A stretch of 64,000 bases of DNA from Papaver somniferum (GCF_003573695.1 NC_039366.1:165182339-165246338); one strand, 5' to 3'; positions 1 through 11,362 are shown, numbered from the stretch's first letter. Notes: a model not told the origin generated them from the letters alone. Made by a program: numbers and translations.

Positions 1-938
1 TTGCTATGAGATCTTATGTAACTACACAAGACACAATTGAAACAAAGATGATTCGATTCGATTGAATCGGCTCATGAACTTTATAGCCACGGTTTGCATA
101 AAGCATTCCTTAGTAAGTTAAGTTTCATGTTCAGAGCACATCTTTAGATCATAACCTCTTAAGCTTACAAACAAGTTCGCGGACTTAAGACAACCGGTGG
201 AGTTTTCCAAACTCAGCTGGAAAATCTCGGCAAAGAGACTTTCGCCAGTTTGCGGACTAGGTTCGCGGACTTACACGCAAATGAGTTTTTGGAAAATACT
301 AGCAGAAATTCTCGGTACAAGAACTTCCGTCAGTTCGCGGACTGAGTTCGCGGACTGGTTTCGCGGACTTGGCAAAGCCAATTCCTCCGGTTTCTCTCAA
401 TCAACAAAGTTCGAAAACTTCGGATTAAGGAATACATGGTTATGTAATTTAAACTCTCATTCCAATCATTGAGACATTCTCAGAGGACGTTATATAGGCG
501 TTATTCACAGACCGTTTCGCGTCAGAGCAATTCTCAAAGTAATTGAAACTTTTCATGACTTTCATCACTAGGTGAAGATAAACTTGATCAAAGCGAAACG
601 CTTTACCAACACATGATTTCGAGATATAGATATGCGAGATATACTCGGCTCGAAATATCAAATGTGTATGATCCAGTCTATATAGCATACGACTTTTGTC
701 TCATAATAAGTAGGAGATAGAAGAGATAGACTTTTGAGTGATAGATAAGTTCAAGTCTCCACATACCTTTTTGTTTATGAATCTCCATGAAGTCCTTGAG
801 CTCAACTACACTTTTCTATCCTAGTCCGAGACTTAGCTATGTAGGCTAGAAATAAAGACTCATAGGTTTGATCACTAACATTGATAAACATGCTTGAGAT
901 AGCAACGCATGCGAGGTCGACCGAGCTATGCTCTAACA
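1..938 (-). repeat. 3' LTR of element A (partial)
   Basis: Matches 12814-13711 closely. On the minus strand it starts TGTTAGAGCATAGCTCGG at 938. Bases 170-370 contain several copies of the 10-mer TTCGCGGACT. Confidence 0.85.
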
Positions 939-2319
939 ATTTTACCCTTTGTCAATTTTAGTGACAAAACTATTAATACATATGGAATACAAAAAAGATA
1001 AACTTTAGTGGCTCCTATTCCATAGTCTAATCTTCAACGTTCCCTGAAATCTTCGTCCTTCCAAGTACTCCAATGATCCCAAAGGTTGTAAGTTTAGCGT
1101 CACCGTTGTTGAAGATCCGTAGCTATAACAATGAGAGAAATCGAGATTCTCGATCATTATTATACAGTGTCATAGTATTATTATGTAACATCAAAGTCCA
1201 ATTGTATCACGAATTTAACAATAATACTATGGTGATATGTATCACTCCCCCTTAGTCAATACTCCATCTCGATCATGGAAACCACTCCCCCTTACACAAT
1301 GATCCAAAAACCATATGTATTTGTAGTGTGAAGTACAATATTTCTCCCCCTTTTTTTCAATAAAATTGGCAAAGGTACAAGAACGGGATCATAATGAAAT
1401 TTCCACAAGAGACATTTCATAGACTAAAAGAAAAATACATACCAACTTAATTTAGATGCAATCATAAAGCCGAATCTAAATGCATTCATCAAGGAGTTTT
1501 AAGATACAAGATAACCCCTATAAAATTCCACAGCCGCACACCCCGCAAGATATTACCATTAAGCACATGTTCAAAAGAACTCTCCCCCATTTGATGTCAT
1601 TCCCAAAAGAACAACAAGAGCGACCTTAATTTCGAAAGAAAAGAAGGATTTTTAAATTGGACACCAAAAAAATCATAGAAATGATTTTTTATATCCAAAA
1701 CTCAACCAAATTAATCACAAGAAAACCGATGATTAATTTAATTGGAATACGCAACTAAATCAAACCACAAAAGTGACCAATTTAATTGAAGGTGCTCAAC
1801 ATAAAATTACGGAGCTACGACTAAGGTAATCATACGGAGACGACTAACTTAATCGTTCACATACTCAACATAAGGAAAAACCTTACGGAATATACGACTA
1901 CATCAACCAATAGAACATGATTACTATAACCGTTCATATACTCAACACAAGAACTTGTGGAATATATGAAAACTCAACTAGACTAATTACAAGAGAACTT
2001 ATAATTAATCTAATTGGAATACAAACAACCAAACTAATCACAAAAATAATCAATTTAATTGTCAAAGGATTTGCTCGACAAAAGAAGACTTTCGGAGCAA
2101 ATAACTAAATAACCAACCAAGATGATTAATTTAGTTCATAATGCTCAACATATAGCATCTTATGGAACAACCAACAAAACCAATAAGAATAATCGACTTA
2201 GTTGTATCGTGCTCAACATAAGACACACAATGGAGCCTTCACGGTAAAACATAACAAAATGGATCAATGAAGATCAATACCGTGGATAACATACAAGGAT
2301 CTATTCTATTTTCCATCAT
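939..2319 (-). promoter_or_regulatory. Element A 3' non-coding region with polypurine tracts
   Basis: There is no credible gene here. The tract that should prime plus-strand synthesis lies directly before the 3' LTR and reads AAAGGGTAAAAT on the minus strand, eroded from the AAAGGGGGAGAT of the sister element at 50174. Further AAGGGGGAG tracts occur at about 1242, 1286, 1344 and 1582. Several polypurine tracts upstream of the 3' LTR are a known Sirevirus trait. From 1660 to 2260 the sequence repeats AT-rich units built around ATTAATTTAATTGGAATAC and 'TGCTCAACATAAG', about 90 bases apart. Confidence 0.6.
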
Positions 2320-2601
2320 TGTAGTTGCAGGAAATCCTACACTACACCCCTCACAAGATTTCATTAACATTCACCTCATATTTGGATTAACAATCTTAAT
2401 TTTATTGATGAATCTTTGAACAATCTTACAAGAAAAGATAAAGGAATCAAGAATAACCACTGCTCTAAATTTTCTCTCTCCTATTTACTTGCGTTTCATT
2501 CAAAAAAGATCTCTCTCTTTTTTTTCCCAACTGAATGACTATTTATAGGGAAATACATAGTGGATGACAGCTAATTTGTCCTTTATTTTCGGATATGGTT
2601 T
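2320..2601. repeat. Left terminal inverted repeat
   Basis: Reverse complement of 8651-8931 with few differences. It includes a TATA-like CTATAAATAG (minus strand, about 2545) that points outward. The repeat ends within 3 bases of the stop codon of the gene beginning at 5384. Confidence 0.85.
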
Positions 2602-2603
2602 GA

Positions 2604-5384
2604 TCACAATGTTGATCCTTCATCATCTCCATCAGACTTGTTCTCTTCTTCATCTGCATCAGAACCTTTATCTCCATTAGAACCTTCATCACCATCAGAT
2701 TCTTCATCATCTGCTTCGCTATCAGAGATGTTCAGACTAGGAATGTTCTTTGGGATCCCGTCTAAGAGACAAGGATAATCAGAGTGAGGAATACTATGGT
2801 CATCACAAACCATTTGAATAGTTTGATTGCGAAAGTGCAGAGCGTCGTTCTTAAATTTCGCAACAATGATCTTGATTTGATTCTTTAATCTAGAATATTT
2901 GTCGTTGCGAGAAGAAAGATTCTTTGCGAGTTCCTCTTTTTCAGCTTCAAGTTCCTCAACTCTTTGGCGATATCTACTTTCAGATCCTGCGAAGCATATA
3001 GCAATTAATCAGTAACTTGATAAAAACTCGTGAAAAACCAAAGATTAATAAAGGAAAACAGTTAATGACCTTCTCTCTCAGAAATCATATCTCTAATCAA
3101 GGCTGTATGCTCAACTTGGAGACTAACATTTACACCTAAATCTTTTCTGGCGTTATCCAAGATTGCCGCGGCCCAAGCGAACTCATCATCACTATTTATG
3201 AGAAGACGAGAACGAACTTGGTTTTTCCTCTCGCTAAGCACAACATTTTGACGATTGGCTTCATCTCGTTCAAGTTGAACCTCAATAAGAGTCTCATGGA
3301 ATTTTGGCAAAGCCTTAACACCTTGATCAGAGATACGATCTTTATCATCTATAAATTTGCTAATCTTGGTTCTTAATTCATTGATCTTCTCTTTATAATT
3401 GAGATAAAAACGTTTAAATTGTTTGGCTAAACCTAAAATAGATCTATGATCAATCTCTAAGAGGCGAAATTTGGATTTAAGTTCATTCAAAGGCAGAGAT
3501 AAAATTTTATCATTAGAGAAACTATTCAAAGATTTATTAAGATGTTCAAGAAGAGTGTCATTATCTAAGGCATCGGGAAATGAACGAAGAAGAATGGCTT
3601 CATCAGAAAGACCATAAATGTCTGCAAAAAGGATTAATCAAATAAGATAAGACAATAGGATGAATGAATGAAAAGAAAGGAGAAAAATTGCATACCATAG
3701 AGCTGATCATTAGCTTTTTGAAGAGTAGAGATTTTGTTCCTTTGCGAAGAAGTGTCGGTTTCCAGTTGTTTGTTCTTCTCGCGAAGACCTTTGACTTCAG
3801 CTTCTAATTGTTCGTTCTTTTCACGAAGACCCTTAGCTTCAATTTCCAGTTCCTCATTCTTCGTACGAAATTGAAGATTCTTCTTTTCAAGAATTTCGCG
3901 TCTCCTCTCCAGATCTGAGGCAACATCGAAAGAATCTTTTCCAGCCTGCGAGAAAATACAAGAAATTCTAAAATAAAAAGAAATTTTGAGTCACAATAAT
4001 GAAGAATTAAAAAGACGAAGGCATACCGAACTATTGAGAGAATTTAGGAAGCTAGGAGTCACTGATCTGGATACCCCACGAAGAGAACTATCACCATCCA
4101 ACAAAGGAGTATCGCAAATAGTTGCGAGAGCTTTGCATATACTGTCGAGGTAATTATCTCCCATCCCTTGCCAAGAATCAGAGAAGATACCATATAATTG
4201 TGTCATAGAGGATTCAGGTGGAGAATCTTTATTCGCAGCAGAGTCGTCATCATCATCTTTGTTGTCTTCATCATCTTCAGAACCATCAGGGAAATGAACA
4301 TCTGAAGGAGGAGGAGAATTCCCTCTCTTTCTTTTCTTTGAAGAGGATGCAGATGATTTTCCTTTGCGAAGAATATCTTTACCCTTATCACCAGCCGTCG
4401 CAGCTTTGGTGGATTCTTCTACTTCAGCAATAATCTTCACACACAAATGAAGATAAGAAATAGAGGCAACAATATATTGTTTAAAATCATAAAAGAATAT
4501 TTCTTACCTCATCTGTGTATGAGCGAAGAGCTAACAAGGTACTGGCTTTCCCAGTCCTATGGTAGTTATCTTTCAATTTCTGGATCTGTAGAATGTCGCA
4601 AGAATCAGCGAACAAAAGAATAAAGAAAAATAAAGAAATAATAAGTGGGCGAAACTGGAAGAAACATCCCTCTTTCTTCTTCTCGGGCCAAGAAAATACC
4701 CAATGTTGATAAGTAGCGAGATTCTCAGGAAGAACATTTGACCCAGCAATGTAAGGTCCTTTCAGCATCAAGGGAAAAAACGCACCATTTATCATCTTTG
4801 GATTGGCGAGGGGTTGTGTTCTTACCAGAGTGCCAATCAATGTCATGCATGAGCATTTTATCTTCAGCAATAACATCCTTCCTTTTCAAGTGAATACCCC
4901 AGCGAGTATTCTCTTTCTTCATGGATATTAATTCATAATTTTCGAAGAAATTCGCTACTTTATACTTCTCAGTGACTATTTCTAGATCTATGAATTTAGG
5001 ATCCCTAAGTTCTTTAGGATAAAGATATCCTTTACCAGCACCGTGATTAGCAAACTCCAACATCAGACGGATGCAATCCCCACTCAATTGGAAGATAGCT
5101 CGCGAAAATCCCGAGTGAGCGAGAATTTCATAGAACAGAGGAATATCTGGGTCATAAAGAGGAATGGGGAGACCTGCGAGAATGTGACCCAGCAAATCTA
5201 TGATTGATTGATTGTGAGCACAATGATGATGGAGGTTACTCGCAAGGGTATTAAGGCTTATCATATTTGTGCGACAATCCTGAAGAGGCAATAATACTAA
5301 AGAGAAAGATAAGACAAGATCAATGGGTTTTCGCATGAAAGTGCGAAAACGTCCTGCGATTTCGTCGCACGACGACAATGTCAT
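2604..5384 (-). pseudogene. Broken multi-exon gene: N-terminal gypsy-type-transposon-like domain, coiled coil, acidic tail
   Basis: Reads right to left from ATG at 5384. The first ~200 residues (5384-4725) are globular, including LAGLPIPLYDPDIPLFYEIL and QLSGDCIRLMLEF; the pattern is only weakly like the plant 'putative gypsy type transposon' family (Pfam Transposase_28). Next come a linker, a basic stretch with SSKKRKRG (possible nuclear signal) and an acidic run (4446-3991), then long coiled coil with repeated LREKNEQLE-type heptads (about 3950-3720 and 3620-3062), and an acidic C-terminus rich in D, E and S (2813-2604). Introns with GT..AG borders separate coil blocks. A frame change occurs near 4730-4820 and the first exon/intron border is unclear. 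No catalytic domain is visible. It may be a structural or DNA-binding protein; that is inference. Confidence 0.5.
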
Positions 5385-5545
5385 GGGGCTTTATTTTCGC
5401 AAGAATATTTAGGCCTATCATATTGTCGCAAAAATCCTGAAGAGGCAATAATACAAAAGAAAAAAGTTAAGGCAAGATCAATGGGTTTTTGCATGAAAAT
5501 GCAAGGACGTCCTGCGATTTTGTCGCAATAACAAGAGGTGGCATA
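5268..5545. repeat. Local direct duplication (~140 bp unit)
   Basis: 5268-5395 and 5400-5545 share the blocks AATCCTGAAGAGGCAATAAT, CAAGATCAATGGGTTTT and CGTCCTGCGATTT. The duplication covers the start of the gene at 5384, so the upstream copy looks like a degraded duplicate first exon. Confidence 0.65.
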
Positions 5546-5784
5546 ATAAGACCTTTAATTAGGAAGGAAAAATAAGACCACATGACAAAACAAAATATTT
5601 ATAAGTATTCATAACAGATCATTTCTCGCAAGAAAGATAATGAGAGGCAAGTATGGGAATCAGTAAACAAGAGGCATTATCTTTCTCGCCAGCAAAATAT
5701 TAAAAGAGAAAATTAATTCCAAAGTTGGTTGAAGAATATTATTCGCAAGAAATAATAAAGATGAAACAATTAAAGAAGATAGAA

Positions 5785-8047
5785 CTAGATAAGAAACTCT
5801 TCGTCAATGTTCTCATTATCGCCAGCCTTTTCTTCATTTCGATTCCGATCTTCACCAACAATAATTTCTTTGAGAGGAACTTCTTTTTCGCCGCCATCTT
5901 GATTATAGCCAGCAATTACTTCTTTAGAAGGGATTTCTTTTTCACTTCCATCTTGATTAGCACCAGCAGTTGCTTCCTTAGAAGGGTTCTCTTCTTCATC
6001 TTCCAAAGGATTATTCTCTCCGCCACTTTCATAATCATAATCACTGTCAGCAGGACGAGGAATTTCATCATCATATACTTCCAAAGGTTCGATTGATGTA
6101 GGAGGAAGAGATTTGGACAATAAAATATCATTCACAAGAACTTCAGCCCGGAGATGAACTTGACGAAGAAGTGCTCTCTGATGATTCCTATCTTGAATAT
6201 CCTTAAAGTAAGCAAGATAATCAAGTCTTCTTTCTGCTCGGTCGCGAGAACCAGTAAGGACAGAGACGAGTAGTGCATTTTCTTTGCGAATTTTGGCATA
6301 TTTAGCCTCCAAAACAGAAATGGAGGAATGAAGATTTTTCTCAGACTCTGCGAAAAGTAGAAAACGAAATTTCAGTAAGATGAAGAACTCAAAGAGATAT
6401 GACAAAGAAAAGATAGTTAAGGCAGTCAAACTATTATGACTACCTTCCTTTTGCGAAATAAGGTGTTGAATCAAGGTCAGAAAACTATTCTCCCAACGGT
6501 TCATCGCATCATCAAATTTATCTCCAACTAAACCTTTAAGTCGAGATTGAAGATTTTTCTCTTTAGAAATAAGAAAGACATTTTTCTTCGCAAGTGAAGA
6601 ATACGATTCTTCTAATTTGGAATATTGTTCTTTAAGTTGGTTCGCCTTTACACTTAGAGCTATTCTACCTTGAATGAGTGTATCTCTTTCAGCGATAGAT
6701 GACTCTGTTACTTCCTTAAGTTCATTTCTTAAGGAGCGAAGAGATTGTTCTTGGTCATCACATACTTTCTGAAGGATGCTAAGTTGTTGTGAAGATATCG
6801 CTATCTTGTTTAAATAAGTTCGCTTCTCTTGAGATAGAATTTTATTCTCATCTGATAAAGTTTCCATCCCTAGATTAGCTTTAGTTAAAGAATAAGAGAG
6901 GCGAGATATTTCATTACTTAATAAATTTTGCTTCTGAACTAATTGGGTAGTTTCATTGGTAAGATTATTTATATTATCAACATAATATGAATAGAGGTTA
7001 TCTAATTGGTTATATTGGTCCGTCAAAATCTCCTTATCAACACGGGCTTCTTCAACAGCGGATTCAAATTGATATCTCTCCATTATTCGTTTCTGGTTTA
7101 AGGCTTAACATGCGAAAAAGGGATTTCAAGGATAATTAAATATGGAAAGGATAAAATCATCAGAAAGGCAAATTGAAGACACAAGTAAGGAAATCATACC
7201 TCTCAGTTCATCATTCTTCTTGCGAAGATTTTCGCGATCCAGCGAAACATTCTGGAGCTTTTGATTTTCGAGACGAAGAGAATTACACTCTAAAGTCATC
7301 ATTTGGAGATTCTTATTCAAGGTTTCAATCTCTTTTTCAAAAGCTATTTACGAAGCAGCTCTTTCAGAGCCAAAATAGTTACTCAGAATTTCGCAAACAC
7401 CAGACTTGACAGGATCAATAGGAGACTTCTTAACATCATCCAGAACCTCAGACAAAACTTTGAAAGCAATATTTAAAGGAAGAGGCTCAGGCAGAGAACT
7501 AGAAATGATAGAAGATTGGGAAACATTATCAATAGAAGGAGAAGAAGTTTCATTCACAGAAGGATTAATAAGGGGGTTTCAATCATTGAAAGGTCAGTTG
7601 AAGGGATGAAATATGAGGCAACCTTTTCGCGAATTGGAGATAATGGTTTAACTTGTAAAGATGTCGCAGGAGATTTTGAAGGGATAAGTAAGTGAAATGG
7701 AACATAGGTTTCAACGGTTTTGAGGTGGCGAGATTTCTTGAGAGGTTTGTTGGCATCCTTATCACCCTGCGAATCACAATCCGGATAAGAAACAGAGGCA
7801 ACAATATTGTTATTAGAGAAGAATAATGTTTCTTACCACCTTCTGATCCGCAGACTTTCTTTTATTTACAACAACCTTATGCTGCGATTTGGAAATATTA
7901 GGGTTCTGAACCGTAAATTTGGTGTTGGGGGCGTTTTTGCTGAAATAACAACAGTATGGGAATCACATAAACAACATCAAATAAGGCAGTAAACAAGATC
8001 AATTTTAGCAAAACTCATAAAAAAAAAACTAACCTCGATGAATCCAT
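5785..8047 (-). pseudogene. Broken multi-exon coiled-coil gene with acidic, repeat-bearing tail
   Basis: A short first exon (ATG at 8047, encoding MDSS) is followed by a GT..AG intron, a basic exon ending near 7855, and a Pro/Ser-rich exon (7770-7348). That exon has lost a base in a C-run near 7580, which shifts the frame, and carries an in-frame TAA at 7348 before the reading frame resumes as coiled coil (7345-7205). The main block (7083-5785) is heptad-rich coiled coil. An in-frame ~80-bp intron (about 6445-6362, donor GTAGTC, acceptor CGCAG) explains the odd hydrophobic stretch there. The tail repeats KEIPSKEVIAGYNQDGGEK-like units three times and is strongly acidic. Architecture matches the neighbouring gene (coil plus acidic tail), suggesting an old duplicate or a functional pair. 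No enzyme motif seen. Confidence 0.5.
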
Positions 8048-8650
8048 GGAAAACACCAGCAAGAAGATTAAGTCGTAAAAATTAAAAAAGAAGAAAATTA
8101 CGAATGCTGAAGATCTACAGAGAGAACAGTATGGAGATGAAGAAGAAGTTAAAAAGATTGAAAGAAGAAGAGAGAAGAAAAAGTTGCAATGGCGGAATTT
8201 GCAGAAGAACGATGAAGTTGCAGAGAAAATAAAAAGAGAGTAAGAAAGAGGAAATATAGAGGAATTTTTTTCTCGAGAAGATAAACACGATTAATGCGAA
8301 AAGACATGAGCGGTTAAAAAGTAGCAGTTACAAAAGACATGTCAAGAAACAGATGGGAGAAAGGATACGTGTGATAAATGCAGAATATGAAATGATGGAT
8401 AACTACGACATTTCTCACATCATTCTCTACTTCACAGAGAAGATATGAGAAGAGGAAAGATGTAGGATCAGAATCTCGCATCAATAATGCCTCGGCGAAA
8501 TTATTAACAACACAACACGACAATGTCGCAGAACAACTTCAGAAACGACATAATAAATGACGTCAGCTAAATCATGAGAAAAATGTGATGGTCCTGCGAA
8601 AATTAGGGAGTTTGCGAGATTAACATTTGTAAGGTTGCGAGAATGTCGCA
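8048..8650 (-). promoter_or_regulatory. Leader/promoter region of the upstream coiled-coil gene
   Basis: No coding sequence. Purine-rich on the plus strand (8100-8260), AT-rich, with several TCGCA/TGCGA motifs that also occur throughout the element. Presumed promoter and 5' untranslated leader; no precise start can be placed. Confidence 0.3.
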
Positions 8651-8931
8651 AACCATATCCGAAAATAAAGGACAAATTAGCTGTCATCCACTATGTATTT
8701 CCCTATAAATAGTCATTCAGTTGGAAAGAAAAAGAGAGAGATCTTTTTTGAGTGAAAAGCAAGTAAATAGGAGAGAGAAAATTTAGAGCAGTGGTTATTC
8801 TTGATTCTTTTATCTTTTCTTGTAAGATTATTCAAAGATTCATTAATAAAATTAAGATTATTAATCCAAAAATGAGTTGAATGTTAATAAAATCTTGTGA
8901 GGGGTGTAGTGTAGGATTTCCTGCAACTACA
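8651..8931. repeat. Right terminal inverted repeat
   Basis: Inverted copy of 2320-2601. It contains CTATAAATAG at about 8703 and AATAAA at about 8847 on the plus strand, both in outward orientation. ATCAT follows at 8932-8936. Confidence 0.85.
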
Positions 8932-8936
8932 ATCAT

Positions 8937-9286
8937 AACGACATAATAGACTTTATCCTTGTCAAACAAAAGATTTTATCCTATTTTCCATCAAATACAT
9001 GACTGCATAGGCATAAATTTTGTAATTGTCAAAAGTTCGTTCGTCCTTTCATTAATACGAATACCAATTCATGAACAATTTTACTTTTGACAGCATATGG
9101 GACCTTCAAGTTCACGGACGCAAACAATACACATCCCATAATAAAATTGCAATATCACAAAATCATAACGATCAATACTGCAATAACATCATCCTCCAAA
9201 TATTTTTAGAATTTAAAAACCAATAAACCTAAAAAATAACATAAGAAGATTAAAACAAAAATAGCTATGTGTAGTCACAATCATCG
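8937..9286 (-). other. Element A internal non-coding stretch
   Basis: Aligns in order with 51215-51600 of element B (shared blocks such as CAAAAGATTTTA and TAGCTATGTGTA). No gene seen; it is the 3' untranslated part of the small ORF at 9811. Confidence 0.6.
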
Positions 9287-9811
9287 CTATTGAAGGCACT
9301 TGTTATTCTTCCAACTAATCCAAAAAGAAGACATACTAGGCAACAATAAATACAAGCTAGAAAGAGTCAGACTCCATTGTTTCCCTGACAGCAAATAGGG
9401 ATGTGGGCAGTACATCATCCTCTCATGACCTGGAGTCTTCGAGCTTGTGACTGCATCCTCAGAGAAATGATTCTCTTTACGAAGATCATTGATTTGAGAT
9501 TTTATGAGACCAAGGTCAGACACAACCTTTTCCACCTCAGTTTTCACCATATCAAGACCTTTGAGAGTATCAACAAGCTGTTGTTTTGCTTCCCCAAAGT
9601 ACTTAAGAAAGTCATGAATAACTTCAGCAGAAATCATATCATCCTTTTCAGCATCTTCACGAGTATAGGCAAAGAAGCATGAGGCATTGAGATGATCTTC
9701 ATCTACAAGTGTTCTCTTCCTCTTGGAATCAACCTCAACACCTTTGTCAAGAAATACTTTTGCGAAACCACCATAGCAAGATGAGGAGGAAGACATTCTT
9801 TGAAAATCCAA
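9287..9811 (-). CDS. Small ORF downstream of gag position, possible coiled coil (element A)
   Basis: 174 codons from ATG 9811; a second ATG lies at codon 6 before a Ser run. The N-terminal third is polar with a KRKR basic patch. Residues ~60-115 are mostly charged/helical (VDTLKGLDMVKTEVEKVVSD), suggesting a short coiled coil. The last ~40 residues become hydrophobic and may be read-through after a frame change. It sits where element B has its 162-codon ORF (51608-52096), which has the same layout: Ser-rich/basic start, then helical segment. Some Sireviruses carry an extra, env-like ORF before the 3' LTR; this ORF is in that position but shows no signal peptide or clear membrane anchor. Function unknown. 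Confidence 0.4.
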   Translation of the reverse strand: MDFQRMSSSSSCYGGFAKVFLDKGVEVDSKRKRTLVDEDHLNASCFFAYTREDAEKDDMISAEVIHDFLKYFGEAKQQLVDTLKGLDMVKTEVEKVVSDLGLIKSQINDLRKENHFSEDAVTSSKTPGHERMMYCPHPYLLSGKQWSLTLSSLYLLLPSMSSFWISWKNNKCLQ

Positions 9812-10307
9812 AAACCACCAGAGGTAAATGTACGTGACTTGTAACCCTAAGAGGTTGGATATTTTATCCTTGGGGACAACAATTTAGGGTTTCAAATAAA
9901 CTGTTGACTCGGGCCAGAAAGGAATCCGTTCGAGTACAACAAATACCCAAGAACAAAAGTCCTTCAAACATATGAGAACATGTCCTAAAAACTAATTTTA
10001 AGGCAGTATGCAATAATTTGACTTAAACAATACTTGATCTTAGCGGATCTGTCAACACGAGTTTAGCTATGGACGATAAGAAAATAGCTTAACTTAACAG
10101 ATGCAAGCAACAAGTATACCTGTTTTTAACACAACTTACTCAACATGATTTTATATGAGTAAGTTCTCGAACCTTGTGATTAATTAGCACAAGTACCACA
10201 GGCTCATTATGAGGTTTATATCTTTGGTTAAGTTTGTTTTTCCTCTTAGTTTTAGAGAGGAATCCTGTTTGACATGAGAAATTATCATAAAATTTACTGT
10301 CGTCAAA
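9812..10307 (-). other. Element A stretch without a recognisable gene
   Basis: AT-rich, stops in all frames. It corresponds to the short spacer between gag and the small ORF in element B but is longer here. Confidence 0.4.
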
Positions 10308-11313
10308 CTAAGAGACATAGTTAGAGTTCTTACCATAAGTGCCTTGACATGAGGAAGAAGATAATCTGTTGACAAGCTCTTTGTATCTTACAATTATCTC
10401 TTTAATATCCTTTCTTATCTTATTAATTTTCCTTTCTTCTGGAATGATCTTCTCAACAGAAACAATGTTGCATTTAGAGACAAAGCGTTGAACTTCCTTA
10501 GGACGATGTTTATTAAGACGTCTATTCTGCCCTTGAACATTGGAGGAACTCACTGTCTTTCCTGGTTGCATACACAGGATAGGTACAAAAACCAATTGGC
10601 TCAATCATACGGATGTCAGTCACACCTTTGAGAATCAAATCTAGGGTGTGTTGAAGTTGAACTAAGGAGTCTTTATTCAACTTGGAATTTCTCTTCTGTC
10701 TAACAGAACACTTAGTCTCACAAACAAGACATACCTTTTGATAATAGGAATGATTGGAGGATGTAGTCTTAATATTACCGTCAGAAGAGTTGTCTCTTTT
10801 ACAGAATGTCCCAAGTTCATGATTGGAGGAAACATTAGGAACATCTGTAATTACTTCTGAATGTAAAGCATCATAAGTTCTTGGTACATTAGATTGCTTT
10901 GAACATCCTTGAATTGAGAGTTTATTCAAGAGGCGTTCAATATTCAAGGCATCCTTTTCGAGGCTAGCCTCAAGAGTCAAGCATGAAGACTGATCTTCAG
11001 CGTTGCCATGAACTTTGCAATTTCTTACAATACCAAGAAGAACATTGACATGGTGTTTTAACTGATTCATTCTAACAACTTGAATTCTAACAAGATTTAG
11101 AATCAATTTACTTTCTTCAGTTGTATCCCATTCATTAGAAGAGAAGGTCTCTTTCGAAGGGTAGTCATGAACACTCATGTCATTGTCTATCTGTCTCGTC
11201 GAACCACAAGGTTTCTTTGTATTCGAGATCGAACTTTTTTCTTTAATAGATTTAGACGAGAGAGAATCTTTATTACTGGTGACGCGTTTATCAGAGTTAG
11301 TACTCTTGTCCAT
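10308..11313 (-). pseudogene. First ORF of element A, unrelated in sequence to the Copia gag of element B
   Basis: The ORF opens at ATG 11313, at the same distance from the primer site (about 50 bases) as the gag ATG of element B, and the leader between them is homologous. The 263-codon product (11313-10522) is polar, Ser/Lys-rich, with a helical middle (LILNLVRIQVVRMNQLKHHV) and a Cys cluster CLVCETKC at about residue 190; it lacks the UBN2-type gag core and the CCHC knuckle of element B. The frame changes around 10560, after which a second reading frame (10604-10308) continues in Lys/Arg-rich helical sequence, so one indel probably split a product of about 330 residues. Function not recognised. 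Confidence 0.45.
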
Positions 11314-11362
11314 AGAGTCAGATCGCTACAAACACAGACTGATGAGGTATTAGCGTGTTTGC

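Larger units (their letters stand above)
2320..8931. mobile_element. 6.6-kb element with 282-bp terminal inverted repeats, nested in element A
   Basis: The ends are TGTAGTTGCAGG and its reverse complement, part of inverted repeats of about 282 bases (2320-2601 and 8651-8931). The 5-mer ATCAT occurs just outside both ends (2315-2319 and 8932-8936), consistent with a 5-bp target duplication. The homologous uninterrupted stretch in element B (about 51190-51215) shows the approximate empty site. Inside are two minus-strand genes coding for coiled-coil proteins with acidic tails; no transposase or DDE/DDD domain was seen. TG..CA ends with a 5-bp duplication recall retroviral-type integrases, but the terminal repeats are inverted. 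MULE (8-11 bp duplication), hAT (8 bp) and CACTA (3 bp) fit poorly. Class unresolved. Confidence 0.75.

Noticed and set aside
2540..2552. TATA box in the terminal inverted repeat as promoter of the inner genes
   Set aside because: Both copies point outward, away from the genes; may be incidental in AT-rich sequence.
5725..6096. 123-codon plus-strand ORF
   Set aside because: Antisense shadow of the acidic tail of the coiled-coil gene; composition mirrors GAA/GAT runs on the other strand.
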